Source of the DNA: Acinetobacter cumulans | GTDB taxonomy: Bacteria > Pseudomonadota > Gammaproteobacteria > Pseudomonadales > Moraxellaceae | Length of the DNA: 64,000 nucleotides | Assembly: GCF_003024525.3 (NCBI RefSeq) | Contig: NZ_CP035934.2 | Location: forward strand, 2,666,001-2,730,000 | Direction of reading: 5' to 3' | Part shown: positions 36,366 to 44,731 of the stretch, piece after piece | Layout of the letters: each line of letters opens with the position of its first letter | Position numbering within the stretch: the stretch's first letter is position 1 | Program-made: the position numbers and the translations under genes | The notes under the pieces: generated by a model | What the model was told of the DNA's origin: nothing | Seen by the model: only the letters and a program-made list of their open reading frames with translations | Databases searched by the model: none

Positions 36366-37169
36366 TTAAGGCTTTATGCCACGCATAAAACTTATCACAC
36401 TAAATAACCATAGAAACAGCACAAAGCTACGGCCTTGTGTGAAATGTGCTAATTCTGTGCCATGTAGCATATTGTGTCGCGTTGATGTGACTGTTGAGCT
36501 ACTGTCCATCTTGTAGGCTGCTAGTTCAGCAAAGTATGGATTCATTTCAAAGGCAATTTTTGACTTATGCCATAGGCTCTTAATTTCATTACCTTTTAAG
36601 CCAGGTACTATTTTATGAACATCTAGAAACTTGGTGTCCTTCTGCTCAAGAAAACCTTTAGCAACTAAAACATCTGTGAGCAAACCTTCTAATTGTGCAT
36701 AAAGTATAGGAATACACCCTGCATATATGCCTTGCGCATACAATTTTAAAGCTTGTTCTATAATATTACGGCGCTGCACTTGATGTACGTCGACTTGCAT
36801 ATCATCAAGGGCTTTAAAAAGTTCAGTTTGAAAAAATTCACCTGTTGGAACAGCCAATAAATCAAATTGCGCAATGTCATCGGCATCATTGACCAGTTGC
36901 CAGAAATAAAGAACATTCAATGCGTCATTGGCAATTTTACTTCCCTCAGGCTGATCTAAAGCTTCCGCCAACACTTGAAAATAGCCTTCTTCATGTGCAA
37001 GTTTGGCCAAATGTTTCTGTAAAAAGCTATGCTCACCTGCGGTCATTGTATCCAAATACTGCTGTGCATCTTCTAAGATGATTTTTCCAGCTTGTTGCGC
37101 TTCATTTTTATGGGCAGCTATACGTGTGACTGGTGCATCGTAATCAAAATCATCGTCATCAATCATCAT
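36366..37169 (-). CDS. HEPN-like hypothetical protein
   Basis: A 267-residue mostly helical protein. The acidic N-terminus (MMIDDDDFDYD) is followed by helices and the segment GCIPILYAQLEGLLTDVL. Near the C-terminus R231-H-N-M-L-H236-G fits the R-X4-H signature of HEPN RNase domains, in the context TSTRHNMLHGTELAHF, much like the 'RN..LHG' form found in many HEPN proteins. A hydrophobic segment (SFVLFLWLFSVISFM) ends the chain. HEPN proteins often cut RNA in toxin-antitoxin or phage-defence systems, but no partner gene adjoins this one. Function is not known; the HEPN call rests on one motif and helical content. Confidence 0.55.
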   Translation of the reverse strand: MMIDDDDFDYDAPVTRIAAHKNEAQQAGKIILEDAQQYLDTMTAGEHSFLQKHLAKLAHEEGYFQVLAEALDQPEGSKIANDALNVLYFWQLVNDADDIAQFDLLAVPTGEFFQTELFKALDDMQVDVHQVQRRNIIEQALKLYAQGIYAGCIPILYAQLEGLLTDVLVAKGFLEQKDTKFLDVHKIVPGLKGNEIKSLWHKSKIAFEMNPYFAELAAYKMDSSSTVTSTRHNMLHGTELAHFTQGRSFVLFLWLFSVISFMRGIKP

Positions 37170-37262
37170 CTAATACTCTGTGTATAAATGCTCTTGCTAT
37201 CCAGCAAATCGAACATCTAAAAATAAGCTCATTAAAAAGACATTCCCGCATGGGAGTTGCCA

Positions 37263-38024
37263 TTACCAATAATTTTCTACAGCAATATTGCCTTCGCCGC
37301 GACGGTTCATAGTGAGTCCGCGGGCTTTTAGGGCCTCTTTCGTATCTTCGACCATTTGCGGATTACCGCATAACATGACATGTGTGGTATTTGGATCGAA
37401 ATTGAGCTCGGCTGCTTGCTCTAAGCTGCCATTGGCAATCAATACTGGTAAACGGTCATGCAATCGTGCATTTGGGTCACGAGTGATAATAGGAATAAAT
37501 TTAAAGCCCGTGTGGCCTTCACCAAACGTTTCAGCAATTTCTGCAATACGCGTTGCATAAGCCAATTCAGCCTGTGTACGTACACTATAAACTAGATTGA
37601 TTTTTTCGTATTTTGACCATGTTTCAAAATCTTGAAGCATGGAGATAAATGGAGCCAAGCCCGTCCCTGTACCCAGTAACCATAAGTCTTTCGGTGCAGG
37701 CAACTGATAGCGTGCTAAGGTTAAAAAGCCATAAGGGACTTTTTCTAAATACAGCTCATCGCCGATTTGAAGATGCTGTAAATTTGAAGTAAATGCACCA
37801 TCTGGTACAACAATTGAGAAAAATTCTAATGTTTCATCAAATGGTGAAGACACCACTGAATAAGCACGTACTACCAGCTCGTCACCCACTTTTAAGCCAA
37901 TACGCGCAAACTGCCCTGCTGTAAATTTAAAATGAGCTGGTCGCGTCATGGTAAAACTAAACAAGGTACTGGTCCAACGATGTACAGATAAAACCTTTTC
38001 TAAGCTAAATTTTTCAATTGACAT
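37263..38024 (-). CDS. fpr: ferredoxin/flavodoxin-NADP(+) reductase
   Basis: A 253-residue FAD enzyme that moves electrons between NADPH and ferredoxin or flavodoxin. FAD binding is shown by R53-AYS (VVRAYSVVSSP), NADP binding by GTGTGLAPF (118-126) and MLCGNPQM. The C-terminus GNIAVENYW has the aromatic end that stacks on FAD. The class matches subclass IA bacterial Fpr proteins. It is divergent from a LysR gene, the same arrangement as Pseudomonas fpr and finR, where the regulator induces fpr under oxidative stress. Only 85 bp separate the two starts. Confidence 0.93.
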   Translation of the reverse strand: MSIEKFSLEKVLSVHRWTSTLFSFTMTRPAHFKFTAGQFARIGLKVGDELVVRAYSVVSSPFDETLEFFSIVVPDGAFTSNLQHLQIGDELYLEKVPYGFLTLARYQLPAPKDLWLLGTGTGLAPFISMLQDFETWSKYEKINLVYSVRTQAELAYATRIAEIAETFGEGHTGFKFIPIITRDPNARLHDRLPVLIANGSLEQAAELNFDPNTTHVMLCGNPQMVEDTKEALKARGLTMNRRGEGNIAVENYW

Positions 38025-38109
38025 GATTTCGACGTGGCGTGAAAGACTGTGCTCATGTTAGCATGACAGCATATTTTATTAATATTTTTTAAATGTTAAG
38101 GCTATATTC

Positions 38110-38988
38110 ATGCGCATGACATTACGCCAGTTGGCTGTTTTTGTAGCAGTCGCTCAAGAAGGCACTGTGACCAAAGCCAGTGATGCTGTCAAGCTAACAC
38201 AAAGTGCTGCCAGCATGGCGCTTGCAGATTTGGAAGATGGGCTAGGCGCACCTTTATTTGACCGTCTGGGTAAACGACTGCAACTCAATGATTTAGGGCG
38301 TTTCTTACTGCCTCAAGCTCTTGAAATTTTAGGTCGCTGTGATGCCTTTGAACAAGCAGCCAAAGGTGAACTACAAAGTATTGATTTGCGCTTGGGTGCA
38401 ACCTTAACCATTAGTGATTACTTAATGCCTGATTTAATGGCTGATTTCTTAAAAATTCAGCCACAAGCGCATTTACAATTACAAGTGGGTAATACCCGCC
38501 AAATGATTGAAGCAGTAAATCAATTCCAATTGGATTTGGCTTTAATTGAGGGTTCTTGTCATTTGCCACAGCTTCAATGCATCCATTGGCGTGATGACGA
38601 ATTGGCAGTGTGCTGTGCGCCCAACCACCCTTTGGCACAACTCAACCGTGCATTAACCGCAGATGATTTCAATTCTGTTGAATGGATATTGCGTGAAGAG
38701 GGTTCAGGCACACGGGAAGTTTTTGACAATGCGATTTTAAAAGACTTACCGAATGCCAATATTCGCCTTACCCTAGGTCATAATGAAGCGATTTTAAAAA
38801 TTGTCGCTGGCGGTTTGGGTATGTCGTGTATTTCTAAACTTGCCATTGAACCTTTACGTGAAAAAGGTCAATTGGTCGTTTTAGATACCCCATTTTGGTC
38901 TTTAACTCGTCCACTGTTTATGCTGGTGCATCGTCAGAAATACCAAGGCCCCGGCTTAAAGGCATTTATGAAGTTCTGCGAAAAATAA
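38110..38988 (+). CDS. LysR-family regulator, FinR-like
   Basis: A 292-residue LysR regulator. The winged helix-turn-helix is at residues 4-63 (MTLRQLAVFVAVAQEGTVTK, then ASMALADLEDGLGAPLFDR). The effector domain follows from about 90. AAGG lies 8 nt before the ATG. Its divergent partner is fpr, so by analogy with Pseudomonas FinR it may control fpr in response to superoxide. The analogy is from arrangement and family only; the 85-bp gap is where its site would be. Confidence 0.85.
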   Translation: MRMTLRQLAVFVAVAQEGTVTKASDAVKLTQSAASMALADLEDGLGAPLFDRLGKRLQLNDLGRFLLPQALEILGRCDAFEQAAKGELQSIDLRLGATLTISDYLMPDLMADFLKIQPQAHLQLQVGNTRQMIEAVNQFQLDLALIEGSCHLPQLQCIHWRDDELAVCCAPNHPLAQLNRALTADDFNSVEWILREEGSGTREVFDNAILKDLPNANIRLTLGHNEAILKIVAGGLGMSCISKLAIEPLREKGQLVVLDTPFWSLTRPLFMLVHRQKYQGPGLKAFMKFCEK

Positions 38989-39003
38989 GTTTCAATTCAT
39001 TTT

Positions 39004-39027
39004 AAAAGCACCCAAGGGTGCTTTTTT
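39004..39027 (+). terminator. rho-independent terminator after the LysR gene
   Basis: AAAAGCACCC and GGGTGCTTTT pair around AA, with a T-run. Confidence 0.85.
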
Positions 39028-39076
39028 ATGGTCTGTCACTTCAACATCTAATTGTATAAACATGTATGTATAAATT

Positions 39077-39102
39077 AAAAAACCGCCCGAAGGCGGTTTT
39101 TT
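39077..39102 (-). terminator. rho-independent terminator after the OmpA-like lipoprotein gene
   Basis: AACCGCC and GGCGGTT pair around CGAA, flanked by A and T runs. It lies 26 bp past the stop of the leftward gene. Confidence 0.85.
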
Positions 39103-39127
39103 AATTCAAGATTCAGAGTTTACTGAA

Positions 39128-39781
39128 TTATTGAACTGCATAAATGCTGATTTCTACACGACGGTTTTGTTCACGACCAGCCGCTGTAGCGTTAGATGCG
39201 ATTGGGTTTGCTGCACCTTGACCTTGAGTATTAATACGTGAAGTAGAAACACCTTGAGACGCTAAGTAGCTAGCAACTGATTGCGCACGTGCTTGAGACA
39301 ATGGAATGTTGATTGAATCATTACCTGTGTTGTCTGTATAACCTGTAACTAAGATACCGCTCTTGTTATCTTCAGTTAAAGTTTGCGCAACTTTGTTCAA
39401 AGTAGAATAGAAGTTAGGTTTGATATTTGATTTGTTTGTATCAAATGTAATGCTACCTGGCATAACTAAACCAACAGAACCATCTGGATTACGGTTAACT
39501 TCTACACCAGTACCCGCCATTTGTTGACGTAGTTTTTTCTCTTTGTTATCAAGATAAACACCAGTCGCACCACCAAGTACCGCACCAATTGCTGCTGCAC
39601 GGTTGTTTTGAGAACTAGAGTTTGCATTGCCTTTAGAAATACCGTAACCCGCTGCAGCACCAATTAAAGTACCCAAAGCAGTTTTGTCGTATTCCATACC
39701 GCCAATATTATTACCTGTTGTTTGACAGCCAGATAGTACCAAAGCCCCTGCTACTGCTGCTGAAATTGCTAGTGCACGCAT
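39128..39781 (-). CDS. OmpA-family lipoprotein with glycine-zipper segment (YiaD-like)
   Basis: A 217-residue outer-membrane lipoprotein. The signal peptide ends in L-S-G-C (Cys19). A glycine-zipper region follows (GTLIGAAAGYGISKG and AAAIGAVLGGATGVYLD), and the C-terminal OmpA domain (about 105-215) binds peptidoglycan: TGYTDNTGNDSINIPLSQAR with the conserved D, and the arginine in GREQNRRVEISI. It probably anchors the outer membrane to the wall, as YiaD does in E. coli. The Shine-Dalgarno AAGGAGG is near consensus, which suggests high expression. Its own terminator follows. Confidence 0.9.
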   Translation of the reverse strand: MRALAISAAVAGALVLSGCQTTGNNIGGMEYDKTALGTLIGAAAGYGISKGNANSSSQNNRAAAIGAVLGGATGVYLDNKEKKLRQQMAGTGVEVNRNPDGSVGLVMPGSITFDTNKSNIKPNFYSTLNKVAQTLTEDNKSGILVTGYTDNTGNDSINIPLSQARAQSVASYLASQGVSTSRINTQGQGAANPIASNATAAGREQNRRVEISIYAVQ

Positions 39782-40027
39782 CGCATGCCTCCTTGATTGT
39801 GTTTTGTTGTATGGATGGAATGATGAAGTAAAAAAAATCGAGTAACCATTGATTTTTTGTTAATAATAAATCGTTTAGTTACAATTTGTAATATTTAAAT
39901 AAGAAAATAATGCCAACTTCGTCAAATTTTCTCCACAGTTGTTCTGAAGTGCTTTTTTATTTTCAAAACACGCTCTATATTTGTGTGAATTGGCAAACGT
40001 TAGACTATTCCCCATTAGGACTTTTAT

Positions 40028-40951
40028 ATGTCATCGCACAGCAAGAAGCAACCAGCATTAAAAAAAGTCACACGCGGGCTGACTGTCGGTTCGGTTATCA
40101 CAGGAAGTACTTTTTTCCACGGGCCACCTGTATTGGCTCTAGGACTGACCAAGCTCTTTAAACAATCAAAAAAGGTTGATGAAACCAATATAAAAATCAC
40201 CAACAGTTGGCTGAGTGTAAATAACTGGCTCATTGATCATGTGTTGGTTAACACTCAATGGGATATCTCGATTGATGATGATCTTGATCTGAATATGCAA
40301 GGCCGTTATTTGATGATGTGTAATCATCAAAGCTGGGTAGATACCACAGTAAATCAGTATTTTGGCTTAACACGTATGCCACTCACCCGTTTCTTTACCA
40401 AATGGGAACTGATCTTTATTCCTTTCGTGGGTCAAGCATTTAAAATCTTGGGTTTCCCAATGATGAAACGCCATAGCAAAGAACAAATTGCTAAAAATCC
40501 TGAGCTCAAGCATCGTGATATGGAAGAAGCGCGCAAGTCTTGTGAACAGCTTTTAAGCCAGCCATTTACCTTGCTCAATTACCTCGAAGGAACACGCTTT
40601 ACGGCGGAAAAACACGCGCAACAAAAATCAACATTTACAAATTTACTTAAGCCTAAAGCAGGTGGTTTAGCACTCGCATTGAATATTTTAGGTGATCAAA
40701 TTGATGCTTTGGTCGACATGACCATTGTTTATCCTGATGGTGTACCAGGTTATGGTGAGTTTTGGCTGGGCGAGGTGCCTAGAATTGCTGTAAATTTACG
40801 TAAAATTGATATCCCTGCATGGGTTGCAGGTGGTAATTATGAAGAAGATGCCGAATTCCGTGAGAAATTCCAGCAATGGGTAGATCAAATTTGGACTGAG
40901 AAAGATCAATTGATTTCAGAAATGAAATCTAAATATTCACCTGTCGTCTAA
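40028..40951 (+). CDS. 1-acyl-glycerol-3-phosphate acyltransferase-like protein (YihG type)
   Basis: A 307-residue PlsC-family acyltransferase. The catalytic H-X4-D is NHQSWVD, and the substrate motif is LNYLEGTRFT. The long N-terminal part with TFFHGPPVLALGLTKL is hydrophobic and likely membrane-bound. YihG and related enzymes acylate lysophosphatidic acid with particular fatty acids, shaping membrane lipid composition. A Shine-Dalgarno AGGA precedes the ATG. The next gene starts 19 bp downstream, so they form a unit; the min genes follow in the same direction. Confidence 0.88.
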   Translation: MSSHSKKQPALKKVTRGLTVGSVITGSTFFHGPPVLALGLTKLFKQSKKVDETNIKITNSWLSVNNWLIDHVLVNTQWDISIDDDLDLNMQGRYLMMCNHQSWVDTTVNQYFGLTRMPLTRFFTKWELIFIPFVGQAFKILGFPMMKRHSKEQIAKNPELKHRDMEEARKSCEQLLSQPFTLLNYLEGTRFTAEKHAQQKSTFTNLLKPKAGGLALALNILGDQIDALVDMTIVYPDGVPGYGEFWLGEVPRIAVNLRKIDIPAWVAGGNYEEDAEFREKFQQWVDQIWTEKDQLISEMKSKYSPVV

Positions 40952-40970
40952 ATACACGGAGCCCGCTTCT

Positions 40971-42029
40971 ATGTCGCAGAACATCCCTGTTAAAAAATCT
41001 AAATACCAGCATTTAGACCCCAAAAGCTTCTATTTCAAAGCTTTTTTGGCCTATGACATTTTCATGGTATTTATTATTATTTTTAACTTGTTCTGCTTAG
41101 GCATGAACTTCTTCCTCATGAGTAATATTGGGGGCTGGTTCTTTAATGCCATCCATTTACCGAGTGTACTTGAATTTTATCGTGAATACTTGCACCCGTG
41201 GGTAATTACTACAGAAGCGTGGTTCATAATTTTCTTGATTGTGGAATTACTCACGCGCTGGGCAATTGCAATCGTACAGAAACATCACCAACGTTGGTTT
41301 TTCTTTCCGTTTATCCATTGGTATGAAATTGTTGCCATTGTGCCCTATTTCCGCTTTTTACGATTATTTCGTGCAGGGGTTGTGGCCTACCGCCTCTATG
41401 AAATGGGTTATCAAATTTTTCCAACCTCTTGGCAGGAAAAAGGCTTATTTTACTATCGCGTCGTGATGGAGGAATTATCCGATCGTGTAGTGGTAACGGT
41501 TTTAGATGGTCTCAAACATGAGCTTCAAACCAGCACAACACATAAAGATTTAATCAGCAATGTCATTCAGCATCATCGGGATTTATTCTCCCAAGCGCTG
41601 GCTGAAATTCTGCAAGAAAATTTAAGTCGTGAGCTACAAGCCGATCGTGAACGTATTGCAAAAAGCGTGGGACAAATTGTCAATCAAGCAATTGAAGATA
41701 CGCCTGAGCTGACGCAATTACTGCGCCTTATCCCGATTGTCGGTGGCCGTATAGAACAACAAATTCAAAGCATCGGACAGCGATTAGGTGAAAATATTAC
41801 CCAAGGCTTAATTGATCCTTTAGCATCACCAAATGCGTCTACAGCACGGCATCCTAATTTATATACAGATATTGCAACACGGATTAGTGCCATTGAAATT
41901 GAAAAAAATGACAAACTTGATGCGTTGGTTCGCTCGGCTGTTTTTGAAAGTTTAGAGGCCATTCGTAAGCAAGTAAAAGTAAAACAATGGCAACAAGAAC
42001 TCCAAGCACAAGATCAAGCTAAAGATTAA
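40971..42029 (+). CDS. membrane protein with voltage-sensor-like N-terminus
   Basis: A 352-residue protein. Four hydrophobic segments lie in the first 150 residues. The third and fourth look like S3-S4 of voltage-sensor domains: acidic and basic residues in [18 protein letters not shown], then [18 protein letters not shown] with arginines spaced three to four apart. No pore signature was seen. The last 200 residues are soluble and helical, with a glycine-containing segment [19 protein letters not shown]. It follows the acyltransferase by 19 bp. The voltage-sensor idea is an inference from residue spacing; otherwise it is a conserved protein of unknown function. Confidence 0.6.
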   Translation: MSQNIPVKKSKYQHLDPKSFYFKAFLAYDIFMVFIIIFNLFCLGMNFFLMSNIGGWFFNAIHLPSVLEFYREYLHPWVITTEAWFIIFLIVELLTRWAIAIVQKHHQRWFFFPFIHWYEIVAIVPYFRFLRLFRAGVVAYRLYEMGYQIFPTSWQEKGLFYYRVVMEELSDRVVVTVLDGLKHELQTSTTHKDLISNVIQHHRDLFSQALAEILQENLSRELQADRERIAKSVGQIVNQAIEDTPELTQLLRLIPIVGGRIEQQIQSIGQRLGENITQGLIDPLASPNASTARHPNLYTDIATRISAIEIEKNDKLDALVRSAVFESLEAIRKQVKVKQWQQELQAQDQAKD

Positions 42030-42151
42030 TCTATAGTTCAAAAATAATTGCTGTTTCTGCTAGAGAAATGCCTCATTTTGTTCTAGCATTTGCTCTACTT
42101 AAAATATCACTTCCACATAAAATCAACAGTGAGAAGTTTGAAGGAATAATT

Positions 42152-42877
42152 ATGGCTGATATACGGATAAAAGGCAGAATGGTCAATGCAATCCGCATTA
42201 ACCTTGACACAAATGATCATGATGCGATCCGCCAGCAACTTAGCCCAATGCTTCAAAAAGCCTTCCCAATCGGAACGCTTGCGGTCATTGAAAGCAGTGT
42301 TGAACAAGAGCTTATTGAACTGATTCAATTGCTGATTAGCCTTGAGTTACAGCCGATTGCTGTAACAGACGGTGTCTTGGCAGACCAAGCTCGCGCTATT
42401 CAATTTCCAGTCATTCCACCTGACCGTAAGATGGAACAGGTCAAACCAACCAAAGAGCAAGCAATTGAAACGCCTGCTGTCGCTGAAAAACCCCAGCCAC
42501 AAGCAGAAGATACAGTCGTAGTGGCGGTACCAGAAGTCCGCCATATTACGTCTTACCATGATGAAATTCTGCGTACTGGCCAATGTATTGTGCAAGATCA
42601 CGGTGACATTATTTTAAGTGCTGGGATTAACAGCGGTTCCGAAGTCATTGCTTCAGGAAATATACATATTTATGGCAGTGTCCGTGGTAGAGTCATTGCC
42701 GGTGCTGGGGGCAATAGTGCTGCACGAATCTTCTGTCATTCACTTGAAGCAGAACTCGTGTCTATTGCTGGGACATATTGCGTAGCCGATGACATTCCAC
42801 CGCATGTTACGAAAAAACCCGTACACATTTATTTAAATGACCAGCATGAGCTTGTATTTGAAGCTTTGCAATTTTAA
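42152..42877 (+). CDS. minC: septum site-determining protein MinC
   Basis: A 241-residue division inhibitor that blocks FtsZ polymerisation away from mid-cell. The N-terminal domain begins [11 protein letters not shown], and the C-terminal beta-helix domain holds [18 protein letters not shown] and [14 protein letters not shown]. The longest frame begins 84 bp upstream at 42068; AAGGA at 42141-42145 points to the ATG at 42152, which also gives the family length. A linker of about 35 residues rich in Pro, Glu and Ala joins the domains. MinD and MinE follow. Confidence 0.95.
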   Translation: MADIRIKGRMVNAIRINLDTNDHDAIRQQLSPMLQKAFPIGTLAVIESSVEQELIELIQLLISLELQPIAVTDGVLADQARAIQFPVIPPDRKMEQVKPTKEQAIETPAVAEKPQPQAEDTVVVAVPEVRHITSYHDEILRTGQCIVQDHGDIILSAGINSGSEVIASGNIHIYGSVRGRVIAGAGGNSAARIFCHSLEAELVSIAGTYCVADDIPPHVTKKPVHIYLNDQHELVFEALQF

Positions 42878-42945
42878 TGTATAAATAAACACCAATAAAC
42901 CCCTGTATTGATCAGGGGATTTAAACCATAACAGGAGTGGATTCG

Positions 42946-43758
42946 GTGGCGAAAATTGTTGTCGTAACATCAGGCAAAGGTGGCGTAGGTAAAACTACAA
43001 CAAGCGCATCTTTTGCAACAGGTTTAGCCCTACGTGGTCACAAAACTGTTGTGATCGATTTTGACGTAGGTTTACGTAACCTCGATTTGATCATGGGCTG
43101 TGAACGCCGTGTAGTATACGATTTTGTAAATGTCATTAATAACGAAGCACGATTACAACAAGCGTTAATTCGCGATAAAGACATTGAAAACCTTTACATT
43201 TTGCCTGCATCACAAACACGTGACAAAGATGCCTTATCTGATGATGGTGTTGCACGTGTAATGGATGAACTTTCACAAGAATTTGATTATATTATTTGTG
43301 ACTCACCTGCAGGTATCGAGCGCGGTGCAATCCTTGCAATGTACCATGCTGATGAAGCAATTATTGTGACCAATCCTGAAATTTCTTCGGTACGTGACTC
43401 TGACCGTATTATTGGTATGCTCGATAGCAAAACCAAAAAAGTAGAAAACAACGAAGGTCGTATCCGTAAGCATTTATGTATTACACGTTACAACCCAGAA
43501 CGTGCAGACAAACAAGAAATGTTAACCATTGATGACATTTCAAAAGACATTTTACGTGTACCTACACTGGGTGTTATTCCTGAGTGCAAAAGCGTGCTGC
43601 AAGCTTCGAACGAAGGTAAACCTGTCATCTTATATACAGAAACCCAAGCGGGCGAAGCTTATGATGACTTAGTTGCACGTTTCTTAGGTGAAGAGCGTCC
43701 TTACCGTCATATTACTGCGAAGCCGAAAGGCTGGTTAGCACGATTATTTGGAGGATAA
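42946..43758 (+). CDS. minD: septum site-determining ATPase MinD
   Basis: A 270-residue membrane-binding ATPase that recruits MinC and oscillates with MinE. The deviant Walker A is GKGGVGKTT (10-18), followed by VIDFDVGLRNLD. The C-terminal amphipathic helix is GWLARLFGG. The start is a GTG at 42946, placed 8 nt after AGGAG; an earlier GTG at 42937 overlaps that Shine-Dalgarno. It is 68 bp after minC, a gap with a short CCCCTG/CAGGGG hairpin (42900-42918), and one base before the minE ATG. Confidence 0.97.
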   Translation: MAKIVVVTSGKGGVGKTTTSASFATGLALRGHKTVVIDFDVGLRNLDLIMGCERRVVYDFVNVINNEARLQQALIRDKDIENLYILPASQTRDKDALSDDGVARVMDELSQEFDYIICDSPAGIERGAILAMYHADEAIIVTNPEISSVRDSDRIIGMLDSKTKKVENNEGRIRKHLCITRYNPERADKQEMLTIDDISKDILRVPTLGVIPECKSVLQASNEGKPVILYTETQAGEAYDDLVARFLGEERPYRHITAKPKGWLARLFGG

Positions 43759-43759
43759 G

Positions 43760-44032
43760 ATGGCTGGTTTTTGGAGTAAATTATTCAGCGGTGATGACAA
43801 ACCTACAAGCGCTCAAACTGCAAAAGACCGCTTAAAAGTCATTGTTGCGTCCGAAAATGGCTTAGGCAAACGTTTGAGCCAAGACAAAATTGACCAAATG
43901 AAAAAAGAAATCATGCAAGTCGTTAACCGCTATGTTCGTGGTGTCGATGAGCAACATATTCAAATGTCTGTACGTTCTGAAGCGAACATCGAGATGCTTG
44001 AAATGAATATCAATTTGCCTGAAGAGCGTTAA
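43760..44032 (+). CDS. minE: cell division topological specificity factor MinE
   Basis: A 90-residue protein that stimulates MinD ATPase and confines MinC inhibition to the poles. The membrane-binding start AGFWSKLFSG, the MinD-contact helix (AKDRLKVIVASENGL) and the C-terminal dimer domain are visible. The ATG at 43760 follows GGAG in the minD end; the upstream TTG in the longest frame is not a start. It ends the min operon, and a repeat region follows. Confidence 0.96.
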   Translation: MAGFWSKLFSGDDKPTSAQTAKDRLKVIVASENGLGKRLSQDKIDQMKKEIMQVVNRYVRGVDEQHIQMSVRSEANIEMLEMNINLPEER

Positions 44033-44079
44033 TTTGATTTCTGATTAGTCAATCAAATTGAATCAAGGCAAAATATGAG

Positions 44080-44106
44080 CCTGAACAAAGCACTGCTTTG
44101 TTCAGG
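44080..44106. repeat. perfect 27-bp palindrome
   Basis: CCTGAACAAAGCA and TGCTTTGTTCAGG are exact reverse complements around a single C. Its right arm runs into the first copy of the 59-bp repeat. It could fold as a hairpin at the minE transcript end. Confidence 0.8.
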
Positions 44107-44250
44107 CGCAAGACAAGAAGCTTTGCTTCGAAGTGCCTGAACCTTTAGGCTCTGCCATGTTCAGGCGCAAGACAAGAAGCTTTGCTTCGAAGCGACTGAA
44201 CCTTAAGGCTCTGCCATGTTCAGGAGCAAGACGAGAAGCTTTGCTTCGAG
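44101..44250. repeat. 59-bp direct tandem repeat, about 2.5 copies
   Basis: Copies begin at 44101, 44160 and 44219, each with TTCAGG(C/A)GCAAGAC at the start and containing GAAGCTTTGCTTCGA, itself a small hairpin. The first two copies differ at few positions and the third stops after about 32 bp. GCCTGAAC within a copy can pair with GTTCAGGC at the start of the next. Confidence 0.85.
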
Positions 44251-44383
44251 TGGGTTAGATTGCAATTCTTGCACTGACGACTCAACAAGCATTAACTTCA
44301 AGACAAAGTAAATAACAAAACTTTGTCACTTGCGTACTCATATTTTGCTTATTTATTTTCAAAAGAACACCAAGGGGATTGCA

Positions 44384-44671
44384 ATGGCATTATCTCAACC
44401 AGCGACGTTTAATGAAGAATGGTCAGATGAACGAGTATTTGCCTACTTAACTCAGTTACCTCCTGAAGGCGTAAACGGCGATTTTCATGTGCTATACCAT
44501 GCATTCAAACACATGCGTCCTACTGACTATGAGCGCCTACTTACTCAATTCACAGCAGACGGCCGTGATGTTAATGCAACCAACCCTGAAGGTCAGCGTA
44601 TTCATGATGTGATTGCCCAATTCCCGCGCCAAAGCGAAGGCTTTTTAGCAGTATTGGCAAAATTTGCATAA
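44384..44671 (+). CDS. PA4642-family protein
   Basis: A 95-residue small soluble protein matching the pattern of the PA4642 family: NEEWSDERVFAYLTQLPPEG, then DFHVLYHAFKHMRPTDYERL and ending SEGFLAVLAKFA. The function of the family is unknown. AAGGGG lies 8 nt before the ATG at 44384; the longer frame from 44330 lacks a Shine-Dalgarno. A bidirectional terminator follows. Confidence 0.8.
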   Translation: MALSQPATFNEEWSDERVFAYLTQLPPEGVNGDFHVLYHAFKHMRPTDYERLLTQFTADGRDVNATNPEGQRIHDVIAQFPRQSEGFLAVLAKFA

Positions 44672-44686
44672 GCATTTTTTCGCATC

Positions 44687-44714
44687 AAAAAGCCTGCACA
44701 TGCAGGCTTTTTTT
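44687..44714. terminator. bidirectional terminator
   Basis: GCCTGCA and TGCAGGC pair around CA, with A5 to the left and T7 to the right. It serves the PA4642-family gene and the leftward AEC transporter gene. Confidence 0.9.
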
Positions 44715-44731
44715 ATAGCAACATTTTAAAA

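Larger units (their letters stand above)
44033..44383. other. repeat-rich intergenic region after minE
   Basis: The 351 bp between minE and the next gene hold a 27-bp palindrome (44080-44106), a 59-bp tandem repeat (44101-44250) and an 8-bp inverted repeat GACAAAGT/ACTTTGTC at 44302-44327. No classical terminator with T-run was found for min. No gene is recognised. Confidence 0.7.

Noticed and set aside
42900..42918. CCCCTG/CAGGGG hairpin between minC and minD as a terminator
   Set aside because: The stem is only 6 bp and no real T-run follows; minD lies just downstream in the same operon.
44101..44250. 59-bp repeat as a CRISPR array
   Set aside because: Copies are contiguous without unique spacers.
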